Below, one piece after another: positions 43,966-56,294 of a stretch of DNA of 64,000 bases; within the stretch, counting starts at the first letter, position 1; each line of letters begins with the position of its first letter. This DNA is from Gonocerus acuteangulatus. Lineage: Eukaryota > Arthropoda > Insecta > Hemiptera > Coreidae. The stretch spans positions 96,472,022-96,536,021 of the forward strand of contig OX328132.1 of the NCBI GenBank assembly GCA_946811695.1, in the 5' to 3' direction. The position numbers were made by a program, and so were the translations under genes. The notes under the pieces are model-generated. The model saw only the letters and a program-made list of their open reading frames with translations. It made no database searches and had not been told where the DNA came from.

Positions 43966-46133
43966 TTAGGTTTTTTAACTTACCATTGGATGTATATGTT
44001 ATATTGTATAAATGTATAAGTGGTTGAATAACTATTTGCATAATTGGATGAGCATGTATAATTCCAATTATTGAATCAATTGTGAAACCAAACTAAAAAG
44101 TCCGACTCGCAGGAACTGCGTCATCTTAGGGCGGTTACGTACATCTCGAAGAAATGGAATAGATTAGCATCACAGGAAACTGACGGTAGCCAACTTACAG
44201 AGAAGTGGATAATTCTTAATCTGTATAAGTCAATACAATTATGTACTGAAAACGTACTTACTCTTTGACTACTGTTTAGAAGGATCTATTCTAAACAACC
44301 AAAAATTTGTTGTCATTTTAAGTATCTTGTTTTATTAGCAAATTCGTTTTACTGTTATAATCAACTGTAAATATGAGCTTCATGGCGAATAAAATTCCAT
44401 TCTGCCGAAGGTTAAATCTTCCTAAAAAATAAGAAATAACGATAACTTCAGTTGGAGGCTATGAGGAAGGTTATATATAGGAGAATTCAAAACAAACTAC
44501 GTCATCATGATTAGCCACAGCCATCTTGATTCCACTCCAAACTTATTCCCAATACCTTTCACCGTTTCTTAGCTTATTTTACTACAATACTAATTTTACT
44601 GATAAATGCAATTTAAAACAAAAAAACAACCATTTAGGAAGTGAGATAAACAAAGAGAAAAACCCTTTCAAAACAACAAAACACTTTTTAAGTTTTAAGC
44701 GCTTATATCTCCGATTGACGTTGCCCCATCGAATATTGCTTCAGAACCTTTTTTGTAGAGAAGTTAGTAAACATTCAAAGGTCAAGTTCGTTAACCAGCA
44801 AAATCCGTCCACTGGAAGATGGCATTTGGGGCGAAATTTGCGCAAAACAAATCTTAACGCTTACATTTTTGAGTTTATATGCTTGCAGGTACTTTTTTTA
44901 TAGGTTCCTTAACATAGGAAAACGAATGAAACCATTTTCAAGGCGTTATCTCTAACCGTTCCTGATAAAAGTGGAATCAATGTTTTTGTAAGTTATTATT
45001 TTTTTGTGCATACTTAGAATCGCGGGATTCAATTGAAATATTTTCTACATCTTGGAAATGAATCCCAATTAATATGTATAAATGTTGGTTATATTTAGAG
45101 TTAAGGAAGTATGCGAAAAAAAAAATTATTAATAGACATGAAAAGTTTTCGGATCTTCATACATTTTTCGTAAATATCTCGGTAACAGTTGGGAAATCGT
45201 GGTAAGTGGAAAGTGACCATTTGAATGTTTACTAAATTCTCTACAAAAAAGGTTCTGAAGCAATATTCGATGGGGCAACGTCAATCGGAGATATAAGCGC
45301 GTAAAACTTAAAAAGTGTTGGTTTTGTTGTTTTGAAAGGGTTTTTCTCTTTGTTTATTTCACTTCCTAATTGGTTGTTTTTTGTTTTAAATTGCATTTAT
45401 CAGTAAAATTAGTATTGTAGTAAAATAAGCTAAGAAACGGTGAAAGGTATTGGGAATAAGTTTGGAGTGGCAGTGGTAATCAAGATGGCTGTGGCTAATC
45501 ATGGTGACGTAGTTTGTTTTGAATTCTCCTATATATAACCTTCCTCATAGCCTCCAACTGAAGTTATCGTTATTTCTTATTTTTTAGGAAGATTTAAACT
45601 TCGGCAGAATGGAATTTTATTCGCCATGAAGCTCATATTTACAGTTGATTATAACAGTAAAACGAATTTGCTAATAAAACAAGATACTTAAAATGACAAC
45701 AAATTTTTGGTTGCTTAGAATAGATCCTTCTAAACAGTAGTCAAAGAGTAAGTACGTTTTCAGTACATAATTGTATTGACTTATACAGATTAAGAATTAT
45801 CCACTTCTCTGTAAGTTGGCTACCGTCAGTTTCCTGTGATGCTAATCTATTCCATTTCTTCGAGATGTACGTAACCGCCCTAAGATGACGCAGTTCCTGC
45901 GAGTCGGACTTTTTAGTTTGGTTTCACAATTGATTCAATAATTGGAATTATACATGCTCATCCAATTAAACAAATAGTTATTCAACCACTTATACATTTA
46001 TACAATATAACATATACATCCAATGGTAAGTTAAAAAAAGTCCGACTCGCAGGAACTGCCTCATCTTAGCGCGGTTCCGTTCTTATCCCTAGTCTAATTT
46101 CGAAAGATTAAAATAGAAGCAGTTATTATTTTG
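43868..46133. repeat. 2.27-kb palindrome built of family-A sequence
   Basis: The left arm 43868-44778 is inverted at 45227-46133 (about 910 bp per arm), including the 130-bp spacer at 43967-44097 and its mirror at 45910-46037. The two arms are nearly identical. The central 448 bp (44779-45226) is single-copy family-A body in minus orientation. It could extrude as a long hairpin. Confidence 0.9.
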
Positions 46134-46307
46134 TTGAGAGGAGATCGTTGACCGTTGATGATGCAAGGTAGGGATTGCCCGGGTTAGGTCACTGCTACTT
46201 AATAATACATACCCCATATGTGTATGTATGTGGGCATATATATGTACATATGTGTGCGTGTATATGTGTATGTGTATATGCATATATATAAATATATATA
46301 TATATTA

Positions 46308-46367
<60 letters not shown>

Positions 46368-46524
46368 ATTTACATAGATATGTGCATATATTAGTGTTAA
46401 ATATGTCCTACTTGTATTTACAGCCCTGATGAAGGCTTGAAGTTCGAGCCGAAACGTCGGCACAATAAAACCATTTTTACGATAAAATGTAGTTTTATTA
46501 AGTAGCAGTGACCGAACCCTGACA
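46134..46524 (+). mobile_element. Hammerhead-bearing retroelement, delimited by TSD
   Basis: The 391-bp insertion is flanked by AGTTATTATTTTG (46121-46133) and AGTTATATTTTG (46525-46536); the empty site is seen in family A at about 56908. It starts TTGAGAGGAGATCG, contains CA/TA microsatellite, and ends GACCGAACCCTGAC. The segment GGTCACTGCTACTTAATAA near the start is the inverse of TTATTAAGTAGCAGTGACC near the end. No ORF: non-autonomous, probably moved by Penelope-like or LINE machinery. Confidence 0.82.
46421..46464 (+). ncRNA. Hammerhead ribozyme (intact core and stem I)
   Basis: CTGATGA (46426-46432), stem II AGGCTTGAAGTTCGAGCC, GAAAC (46451-46455) and GTC (46456-46458) are present. Stem I GCC (46423-46425 region) pairs with GGC (46459-46461). 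Stem II differs from the copy at 22893 by paired and loop changes, keeping the helix. This is the best candidate for a self-cleaving RNA in the window; the minimal stem III implies dimeric action. Confidence 0.82.
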
Positions 46525-47639
46525 GTTATATTTTGGTTCCACCAGTCTTGAAAGGTAGGATTTACAATCTTACCTGGAAGGGTCGGCAACACTAGAAACC
46601 GTCCCGCTAGTTACAAGGTCTTGGAATCTTGGAACTCTATATTTCTAACAATAAATTGTTTTTGTTATTTTACTTAACCTGTTTTATTTTCGAATACATT
46701 ATCCAACTATAAGCAATTAAAAAATAACAAGGAATAAAATACAGACAAAAAGAACACTTCGAATAAGCGAAATCAATTACTTTAAAGCTTTAAGCTCTTA
46801 TTTCTCCGATTGACATCGCCTAATCAAAACTTTCATTAGAACCTTTTATGTAGAGCATTTAATAAGCTTTCTAATGGTATTCTTCCGTTTGCCAAAATTC
46901 TCAACAGTTTTCGAGATATTAATGAAAGTTCCCAAAATTTATATTATTTCTAGCAAAGAGACAAAAATTACAACAAGAACGACAAAAACCCGTTCATAAG
47001 AACAAAACAGACGTATTTGAAGATTTAAGCACTTATTTCTCCGATTGACATAACCTAATCAAAAATAGTTTCAGAATCTTTTTTGTAGAGAATTTAGTAA
47101 GCTTTCAAATAGTTTCTATCCACTTACCACGATTTCCCAACCTTTTTCGAGATATCAACGAAAGTATAAAAGTTACCAAAATTTTTATGTCTGTTAATAA
47201 AATATTTTATTCTAACCCTTCCTTAACTCCAAACGTAACCAAAATTTCAACATATTAGTTTTATTTAAATTAGAACATGCAGAAAATGTTTAACTGAATC
47301 CCATGATTCTAAGTACCCAAACCAAAAACGGTATTCAAAAACTATTTTTCCAATTTTCTCGAAAACGGTTAAAGCTATCGCCTTGAAAATGGTTTCATTC
47401 ATTTTCCTAGCCCAAGAAGCCTATAAAACGAGTACTTACAGGAGTATGATCTCAAAAACGTAAGCGTTACGATTTTTTTGCACGAATTTCGCCCCAAACG
47501 CCATCTTCCAGTGGGTGGATTCTGCTGGTTAACGAACTTGACCTTTCAAATTAGACGAAAGATTTTTGTACAAAATTTCATCAAAATCGGACCATTCGTC
47601 TGGGAGCTAGAGAGCGAACAGACAAATATATATATATAT

Positions 47640-48996
47640 TATATATTTGTCAAATACCGCTCACTCACTGACCTATCATCCTCCAGCCCAAACCACTCGA
47701 CATAAAATTTTGAAATTTTGAATGGACACTCCCTATATAACGTAGGCACTCGCTAAGAAAGGATTTTTTGATATTCGAATTTTTAAGTACTTTTAGGGGG
47801 GTTTAAAGTTTGAGTTGGTTAGAGCAGGCAAGCCAAGGCAGCAAGCGTTGCTAGGACGATAACAGAACAGCTGTCATTGTTATGTATCTATTTCATAATA
47901 TTATTTTTAATTGAGGTTAATTTCAACTATGACGGAAGACCTTGAATTACTAGAAATAAACTCTTATTTTGTCCCTCATAGAGTTTACGCCCTGGTCCAT
48001 CCGAGGTAATAATATTCCGAACCACTTGACACAAAAGTTGAAATTTTGCTCGGACAATCCGTTTAGAATGTAAACACTTGCTAAGAAAGTTTTTTTTTGT
48101 TTATATTCAAATGTTTAAGTACTTTTAGGGGGGTTTGAATTATTAAGAAGGTCCTCATCGGCTCAAAAATGGTCCAATTTTGATTACATTTGGTACAAAA
48201 ATCTTTCTTCTCATTTGAAAGGTCAATTTCCTACCAGCTGAATCCTTTTACTGGAACATGGTTTTGAGAGCAAAATGTGCATGAATAAACCAGAACGCTT
48301 ACATTTTCGAGTCCATATGCATTCGTTATATAGGTTCCTTACCGTAGGAAATCGAATGAAACCATTTTCAAGCGATTTATGCTACCTTTTACGAGACAAA
48401 TTGCTAGAAATACTTTTCCAAACTAATTTTCTGTTTGGGTATTCATAAACGATGATTGGTTCACTTGAAACGTGTACCAGGTATTTGACATTCATCTAAT
48501 CTAAGATATTTAAACTTTGGTATCTTTTGGAGGTAGGAAGTATATGGAAAAAAAATTGTAATAATGGTATACAACGTTTTCGGATCTCAGTAAATTTTCT
48601 AAAATATCTCGAAAACGTTTGGGAAATCGTAGTAAATAGAAGGTGGATATTCAAAAGGTTACTAAATTCTCTACAAAGAAGATTCTGTTGTAATGTTCGG
48701 TGGGGCAATGTCAATCGAAGAGATAAGTGCTTAAAACTTTAAAGTTGTTAGTTTTATTCGATTCAACGTGTATTTGTCTCTGTTTGCCTAACTTTGTAAG
48801 TAGTTGTTGTATTTTTTTTTTACTCCCCAACGGGAACAAGCACAGTTACTTCCACACGGTGTTTCCTGGGTAACTCTAAATTCCGTGCAATAATAAGCTG
48901 TACAAAATTATGTAGTAGCATTAATTTTGATCATACCTTATTTAACGCAATATAAAAACTACTTATCGGCCGCCGTGAAGCACGGGTATTCAGCTA

Positions 48997-48997
<1 letters not shown>
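47640..48997 (+). mobile_element. Helitron-like non-autonomous element inserted in (TA)n
   Basis: The 5' part matches family B (ATATTTGTCAAATACC then CTCACTCACTGACC). The 3' end has a hairpin CCGTG-AAG-CACGG (48973-48985), then GGTATTCAG and CTAG (48994-48997) followed by T, the canonical Helitron terminus. Both flanks are TA repeat of a family-A copy, so no TSD is expected or seen. Internally it carries family-A-like body in minus orientation (about 48165-48780). No Rep/helicase gene. Confidence 0.72.

Positions 48998-49062
<65 letters not shown>
48998..49062. repeat. (TA)n microsatellite
   Basis: This is the downstream half of the family-A TA core split by the Helitron-like element. Confidence 0.9.
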
Positions 49063-49065
<3 letters not shown>

Positions 49066-49205
49066 AATTTGAACCACCGTAATTTTCGGTCTCTAGGGGT
49101 TCTGAAACGCAAAATTTTCTAGTCGGACCTTCCGGATTGTTTCATAAGATCAACCTTATAAGCGGGGTTCCTCCCTATGGGGGAGGGAGGAACTACGCTA
49201 AAAAA

Positions 49206-50022
49206 ACTAACTGTGACACTTATAAAACATTGAAAACTAAGAAGTGATTTCATAATGATTTATCAATTATTTTAATTGTGCACCGCATATTTCAAAACAG
49301 GACAGACCCATCTGTGAACAGTATTTCGAAGTACTCACAATAAAACTGCAGAAGACGATTTTAGACATACCTGTGGACTGTTTAATTATTGAATGGTTAG
49401 ATAGTTTCAACATTATCCTGGGAGCATAAAGATCTAAGTGAGTCTGTTCACAGAAATATATTTCTGTTTTCACTGTGTTTCGAAATTACTAAATTTATGG
49501 CGTGTAATTTTGCTTAATATATACTTGTGTTGTCATGTAATTTGATTGAATTTGTTTGGTTTTCGGCGGCTGCTACTGTTCCAAATGCTGTCTTTGATCC
49601 TTACTGTGTACATATGGAAATTATAAAAGATGGTTTGTCAAATTAACAATTTCAGACTAATATTTCATAGTGGCAAAATGAAAATAATTTGTGCTGCCTG
49701 GATTTAGGCCAACAATATTGATGATGAGACGTACGCTGGACTATCAATGATTCCAGGAAAATTAAAAATAGTCATTCCAAAACATGAAATGAAAAGTAAA
49801 ATCAACATTCCCCAAGGGGAATATATAAATGAGAGATGTGGAAATTCTATTTCATTAATTATTTGCGAAAGAAAAACCAACTCAGCGACGTGGTTTTTAG
49901 ATTATTCAGCTCCATATCCTTTAAGTTAATGAACGAAATTAATGAAGGACGCGGATACATTTTAGATCAAGAACATTACATAAAATATCTTCAAAATATT
50001 GCTTTTCGAAGTACGGATCCGA

Positions 50023-50024
<2 letters not shown>
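49206..50024 (+). other. Unassigned, possible decayed coding sequence
   Basis: A frame at 49257-49429 reads NCAPHISKQDRPICEQYFEV and then DIPVDCLIIEWLDSFNIILG. Another at 49836-50024 contains LMNEINEGRGYILDQEHYIK before running into (TA)n. Both look protein-like rather than repeat-driven, but no family is recognised and intervening stops show decay. They could be fragments of one host pseudogene. Confidence 0.3.

Positions 50025-50086
<62 letters not shown>
50025..50086. repeat. (TA)n microsatellite
   Basis: A pure TA tract. The Tyr-Ile frames around it are products of the repeat. Confidence 0.9.
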
Positions 50087-50090
<4 letters not shown>

Positions 50091-51416
50091 GTCTCCCAAA
50101 TGTAAGAAGAAAGTGAGCGTTTTTTTTTTGTTTTTTTTAATCCTTTGTAGTAATAATATTTTTTTAATTATATGTTCCACGTTGGTTTCTTTTCCCAACA
50201 AGAGTTTATTTTCTTCCTGGAGTTTAGATCCGATAGGCTCAACGTGCACTATTATCACATTGATATTCTGATGACACCATTTAATTTTAAATATTATTTA
50301 ACTTGAAGTAAAAAAAAAAAATCAGGCTTCGCGAACCCCCTCTCCCTTCTTCGTAGTTCTAGGCTTAAATTTATCATTGAATGGCGACAGAAATATTATT
50401 CACTGGGACTGAAAATGCCTACATAATTCCAGCTCTCACGGTTCGCAGCAGCTTTGCCAAATTCAGAACCGGAAGGTTACCAATAGAGAGAGAGAGAGGG
50501 GGGGAGGGGGTAGATATACAAACACGGGGAGTTTCGAAAGGCGAGGGGACTGTAATCCCCCTAGTGCGGTCGTTACTGAGCTATCACCTGTAGGCCCGGG
50601 CCCCCTAGTTCTGACCTATCCCCCCGAATTCACTCTGACCACCATCACCATCGACCCCTTATTTACTCTCCCCTCACCTTGACCCCCTATTTAAGCTCGC
50701 TTCTTGCAACTACTTGACCACCCATTTCGCCGGCCTAATAATTATCCTGTAATGCTAAAGGAATAAATCCGATTTCGGTCCATGTGAATGATGTAGTAGC
50801 ACGCGGCACATGCCGGTAAGAAGGATGCTACAACTGGTAGTCTGGTATTAGTACACTTATAACGGACGGAAGACATGCGTTCTGTTATTGATTAGGTCAT
50901 TCTGCCTTAAACTTATTTTTTTTTTCATTAGACTATTTTTTTCAAGGCTAAAGAAGTAAATACAACATTAGTTACAACCAGATTTAAGATTCCTTCTAAG
51001 AACACTTTTGCATTAAGGTTAATCACATTTAAATACCTTTTGAGAGAAAGAATAATGAGGTCTTTTTGTGGATATTAGCAACAGGAGCAGGGTAGGGTAG
51101 ATTAAAACCATATTGAACTCCTTCTCTTTCTTTTTTCAACTTCCGCGTGTTCATAAAGAAACGAGTATCACAAAAAGAATAACAAATCAACGCCTTTCTC
51201 ATATTTGATTCTATGTTTTATCGAAAGACTCATTTTACTACTAAAACTGTTGAAGAAAACACGGAAAAGTGATTTATCTGTTCAATGGGACATATGAAAG
51301 CACAATTCAGGACCTTGGAAGAGAAAGGGCCTTTGAAAAATCGACTCTATTTCTTTATTTTATTTTCTGAGTTAGAAAGATGTAGGTAACACAGCGCTTC
51401 GCCTTGTTTCTCTGAT
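50087..51416. other. Unassigned sequence with a tRNA-like relic
   Basis: On the minus strand about 50527-50600 has an A-box-like TAGCTCAGTAACG, a hairpin AGGGGGATTACAGTCCCCT and a weak B box CTTTCGAAACTCC, suggesting a tRNA-derived relic. It is not foldable to a clean cloverleaf by eye and is not called a tRNA gene. The rest is unrecognised. Confidence 0.3.
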
Positions 51417-51430
51417 ACTACGTCAGTTCT

Positions 51431-51879
51431 GGGTCTCCCGTGGTCTAATGGCTACAGAGTTGGGCAAACGTTAGCTCGCGCTAAAAGCTGACACCTCTCC
51501 GCTAATTTAGCGAAACTGTAGAACGCCAGCGCTAATAATTAGCGGTTAGCGGCGGAAGTGCGCTTACCGCTAATCTATTTATGAAATATCGTAATTGCTA
51601 ATAGCTTAAGCTATAGTTACAACTTGTAATTATTAGCGCTGGCTTTCTACAGTTTCGCTAAATTAGCGGAGAGGTATCAGCTTTTAGCGCGCGCTAACGT
51701 TTGCCCAACTCTGAATGGCTAGCGCCTTGGATTCATAAGCGGGAGATGGTGGTTCGATTCCCAACCTCCGGCAGGAATATTATCATCCCACGGCTCGCTG
51801 GTGAAATTCCTCGCTGCACCCGGGATGTCGGCGCTAATGACATAGATGTAGATGCGCCGTAAAAAAAAACAAAAAAAAA
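51431..51879 (+). mobile_element. SINE-1 interrupted by a hAT palindrome
   Basis: It begins GGGTCTCCCGTGGTCTAATG at 51431, is split at GGCTA by a 259-bp element, and resumes GCGCCTTGGATTCATAAGCG to the A-tail at 51861-51879. SINE TSD ACTACGTCAGTTCT at 51417-51430 and 51880-51893 (perfect 14 bp). The B box GGTTCGATTCC is intact. Confidence 0.93.
51455..51713. mobile_element. hAT MITE, near-palindromic, 8-bp TSD
   Basis: Ends CAGAGTTGGGCAAACGTTAG and the exact inverse at 51694-51713. Most of its length pairs with itself (AGCGGAGAGGT, TAGCGCTGGC and related words). The perfect 8-bp TSD AATGGCTA (51447-51454 and 51714-51721) identifies the hAT superfamily. No ORF. Confidence 0.93.
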
Positions 51880-51893
51880 ACTACGTCAGTTCT

Positions 51894-53149
51894 CTCACGG
51901 GTTTAAGTAAAAGTGACTGGCACCATCATCTATGAAAAATTCAATGTCCGATTTCAAAGGCGAATCCTGGGTTAGAAACTCCCCTCCTAGAACATTGTTA
52001 CCCATAAATCACTCGTAAAAATTATAATTAAAATATTGAATTGCAATTGCTTATTTTTTTCAATCAGGTTTATGAATCAGGATTCCGCAGAGTAAACATT
52101 CGCCCTTCCTGATGCACTTTCAGAAATTTTACTTTGATTTTCCAACACCCAGGTTCGTGATTCTTCCTTTCTCTTCCAAGATCCTGAATATCCTACGGCT
52201 GATCGAGTTCTGCAAAATGATTATTATTTTGTCATTAATCTAGACGTGTCCCTGCCTTCGGAGGATTCTCGAGAGTGAAAGCTGTAATGTTATATTATTT
52301 TATGTGGCCTTGATGAGGTGTTAACAAGACAAGAAACGTGTGGAGCAAAATTATGGAGTAGTGAAGAAAGTTGTGTAGTTATTGAAATTTGACCTTATCC
52401 CACATTAAGCAGATTATTTTTGCGAAAGTGTATTAAACCGTCAAATAGTGGTCGACTTACCACGATTTCGCAATATGTTTCGATATATTTAAGAAATTGA
52501 TCAGAAATACCACAATGCTGATCAATGCCTATAAAATAACATTTGATTTGAATATGTAAAATATAACAAAAGCCAATGTTACGTTTTTGATCCTAATTTC
52601 AAATAAATCTGTAGTTATGATTTCATCTTATTGGTCTTGCTCGATTAACCACGTCAAGGTACCTGAAAAAATGTATCTGTGAGCTTGTTAAAGCAAAATC
52701 GTGGGATACGATTTTTTGCGCGCGAATTAGTAAAAAGTAGAAGGTTTTTTTTTTCATAATCGTACAAATTGCTGAAGAAATAAAACCCGCTACAACACCC
52801 CTATTACCCACCTCAGAATTCCGCGAACTATCCACTCTAAAACGGGAAAAATTATTAAATTTTGTTCATTAAGGTATTTTGAGCAACTTCTAGAAATTCA
52901 TTACCGTATTCCTTACCATCCCACTTCCTTATTCATCTGTCACAATGATTATACTTAAAACGTTCTTTTGGTACATTTCAGTTTAAGGATTTTCAAGGAA
53001 GACGTTAAGGAAAAGTTTTAAATTATATGAACTCAAATAATAAAAAAAGACAAAATAATTAAATGCTTTTAAAAAATGATACATACAAATTTTAATCGGT
53101 TTTTGTTTTAAGGCAACCTTCTAGGTCATTAATGTCTGTCGGATTTTTT
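51894..53149. other. Mostly unassigned; traces of family A
   Basis: Words such as CTTACCACGATTTCGCAA (52458) recall the family-A body, but the match is short. No genes. Confidence 0.35.
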
Positions 53150-53650
53150 AAATTTAGTTTTCAATCTTTTTGCCCTCCATGGGAAGAAAATCCGCTCATA
53201 TCGTCGACCATAGGACGCTATTCGGAGGTGGCAGAGAGAAATGTATACCTTTCTTACCTCATAGGTCTCAAAAATATCGGTGGATCTTATCTATCGTTTT
53301 CAGACTCCATATTAGTCTGTTCGCACTCCAACAGGCTCAAAGATGATCCGATTTTTATGAATTTTAGTTCAAAAATACCTTCTCTTGTTTGAAAAATTAA
53401 AATCGTTAATGCAACCACCACAAGATTGTCTGCTGGTTGAAGTTCGCAGCGCTTACGTTTGTGCGTTAATGGTCTTGTACAAAGATGTGTATATGTGGGG
53501 AATTAAATTGAACCATATTAAGTGCCATAGATATTAGCTCTAGAGAAAGTAGAATTTTCTTGGGATATGCCTATATTTTCTTACATATCTCGAAATAGGG
53601 TGGGGAATTTTAGCAAGAGTGTTCTCGTGTTCATTCATTGTTATACTTGA
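53150..53650 (-). repeat. Ancient family-A relic
   Basis: Minus-strand order of TTTTGAGACC, TCAACCA..., AAATTCATAAAAATCGGATC and AGCGCTGCGAACTTCAACCA follows the family-A core, including the region just upstream of the TA tract. Strongly diverged. Confidence 0.5.
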
Positions 53651-54097
53651 CTCATTAAATCCTTCAGATATATATCCTCTGTTACTTTGAGAGGAGCTGT
53701 TAGTTTGTGAGTATTATATATTATGATAGTATTTATAAACGTGTGTGAGTACATTGTGAGTACCGATGTGGTGGATCCAGCCCGTTGTGGGATTACAGTG
53801 CCGATGTAATCAGGAATCTAATTACCCGCTATTCTACACGTCACTCCCTCCCAATCAATATTAGGTTTTAGTCGGATTTGTCTCGCCTTCAGTCCGGCAA
53901 ACCACATCGCCAATTCCTTGTGTTTAACATAGTGCAAACATTGTCGTAATACATGTACTATGCTATTTAGCATGTTCCCTCAATCATTATTTGAACCAAT
54001 GGCACGTACCAGAGGCGCACATTTCGGAACTTTTGACACCTCGTGGTTGCATTTTTTTCTAAATCTTATGAGGTCAATATTTTATTTAATACAAAAT
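53651..54097. other. Unassigned sequence
   Basis: Nothing supported. An LTR-like TGTTAG ... TTCTACA interval (53698-53837) was considered and rejected. Confidence 0.35.
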
Positions 54098-54102
54098 ATA
54101 CA

Positions 54103-54191
<89 letters not shown>
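54098..54191. repeat. (CATA)n(TA)n microsatellite
   Basis: Tetranucleotide CATA repeats pass into pure TA repeats. Confidence 0.92.
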
Positions 54192-54192
<1 letters not shown>

Positions 54193-54756
54193 TATAATCT
54201 GTTCCGGAAATTTTCGATTTACGCATCCCTCAATTATTGTTGTTTGAGTTCATTCGAAGATGTCCTTCCAAATATTAGCTGCTCCTTTCAACATTCAACT
54301 CAAAACAGATGCGCCCTGGACTACTACCGCACTTATTACAAACGTTTTAGAGGTATTCAAAACTGCTATTGATAAAATATAATACTTCCCTACTCCAAAG
54401 GTAACCAATTTTAATATATCGTATTTTGGATAAAAGCCCAACGTGTTATAAGATTTCAACTCGATTCCCGACCCTGAAATCTCCAAAACGGATTAAATTC
54501 CTCGTTCCTTAATAACTAGCGGATGTCAATAAGGGGAGTGAGAAAGTGGGCATCCGCTCTCAATCAACAATATCATTTTTTGATCACAACACATTAGTAC
54601 AATTTTAGGACTACAAAATCTTCCTTTTATATTTCATTCAAGCTGGCAATTTAAAATAATAATTGCAAAACATTTTCTAGAAAAATATTAAAAATATCTA
54701 TACTAAGCTTATTACATCAGATGAACCCATTACAAGGAGACACGCTAAGTAGACGT
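54192..54756. other. Unassigned sequence
   Basis: No gene or recognisable element. Confidence 0.4.
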
Positions 54757-54870
54757 AGTCGGGATTTTTTTTTAAACCAAAGCCACCGCCACTAATTGGT
54801 ATTCGAACCCACTGCCTGAGGCTGCAAAAGTTCTCCCTTTCAGCCTTAATGCCATCGGTCGTCCTTCAGA
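54757..54870 (-). mobile_element. SINE-2 relic
   Basis: On the minus strand GGACGACCGATGGCATTAAG and GGCTG precede a B-box-like GGGTTCGAATACC and GGTGGCTTTGGTTTAAAAAA, as in SINE-2 at 31771 (which has GGTGGCTTTT at the same place). Diverged; no clear TSD. Confidence 0.55.
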
Positions 54871-56294
54871 AAATTGAATTCCTTAATCCGTGCCTGGATG
54901 TCTCAATTGAGTAGAAGAGAAAACACAATTACCTAGCGAGGTAGATGATCCTAGTGGAACTCAAGAGTTTTAAAGTTGTTCTGGTTGCGTGTGGTGGGGC
55001 ATAGCTAATACGGGTTTTGTTAAAGTTCTATAACTGGAACAGGAATAGCTCTAGATTAACCAAAGTTCGGACGGGTTTGGGTAACGATAAAAGATAACAT
55101 CCTACTTCAAGGAACCATGTCATCCCCAACCTTGCGATGACATGATATTCCGAAAAACCGACTTGCAGGAACTTCTCTACAAGATACCATATAATTCGTA
55201 TTTATGCTTTGATTTGGAAATCATAGAATGGAAACTAAAACATCCAAAACTTACGCACCTTTTTCTTCGACTGACGTGGTTCTATCGGAATTTAGGCTGA
55301 ATATTTAACAAATTGCACGAAACTGCTTATAACTGTTAATATAATTTTCTGTTAATACTTTTCTAAAGACAACCAAAACTCAACTCTAGATAAGGCTCTA
55401 GAAATTGTTGACGACAATTGGTCAACCCCATACCAAACTACCCCGGCCCTCTAGCCTGGAATCCCCATCCTTCTGCTGTGAATCCGGTAACCTCCTGTTC
55501 TAAGACTTTTCATGCAAATTTCCGGCCTTGCTATAGGCTAATGCATTGCACCTTACTATTAATATCGCCCTGAACGACCTCCTAAAGCTCATCTCATGTT
55601 CTCCAATGACATACTATTCCTTAAAAAATATTTCGATATTTTCCTCTTCCTTAACCAATAAGCACCCTGAGATCCTAACAGTCTTTAATTTCTACCGCCC
55701 TCCTCTCTCGACTTACGTGAGAACGCTCCATTTGGTACACCAAACTCACCTTTGAACGGGTCCTGCTTTACCAGTTCTCACATCCTACACAACTAATCCT
55801 AAATACTGCCAATCACCTCATAAACTGATCAGGAGTTCAGCATAAGGTATATCCCGGAAGTGGTAGTATGCCTCAGATTCCATGGGTCTTCCCCCCTTGT
55901 CAAGCATAATTGGGTGCCCACCAACATTACAGAAACAAGCAAAATCAGAAACAGAATCAATAAACAAACAAAGACACAAAATCTTGTCATCAGGGACGAA
56001 CAAAATTTAGATTTTGACAATTTCTGCATTCTACCCAAATCGATCCTCGGGAAATGACTCCTTTATTTTCTTCCCCTCGTACAAGTAAGAAAAAAATGGT
56101 AATCATCGAAAAGACTATAACCGTTTGTAAAAGACTGAAGCGTTGAAATATAAATTTAAAAAAAGGATAATTCATTAAAAGACTTCATGCCCTGAACATG
56201 AGGACACATCCTAACGCTAACCTAACTAAAGTCGATATGAGAATCAAACCTTGCCCCTAAATCTATTATTAGAGACTCACAGGGCACTAAATTA
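54871..56294. other. Unassigned sequence
   Basis: Overlapping short frames on both strands around 55818-56057 have no recognisable domain. Confidence 0.35.

Larger units (their letters stand above)
46035..49205 (+). mobile_element. Family-A repeat carrying two nested insertions
   Basis: 5' tip GTCCGACTCGCAGGAACTGC at 46038. It is interrupted at 46134-46524 by a hammerhead element, continues through the body (GGATTCTGCTGGTTAACG at 47517), is interrupted in its TA core by a Helitron-like element (about 47640-48997), and resumes with (TA)n and the 3' block to the hairpin GGGGTTCCTCCC/GGGAGGAAC and GCTAAAAAA at 49205. Confidence 0.75.

Noticed and set aside
53698..53837. Solo LTR (TGTTAG ... TTCTACA with a TATA-like ATTTATAAA).
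   Set aside because: No flanking duplication, no primer-binding site after it, and no second copy in the window.
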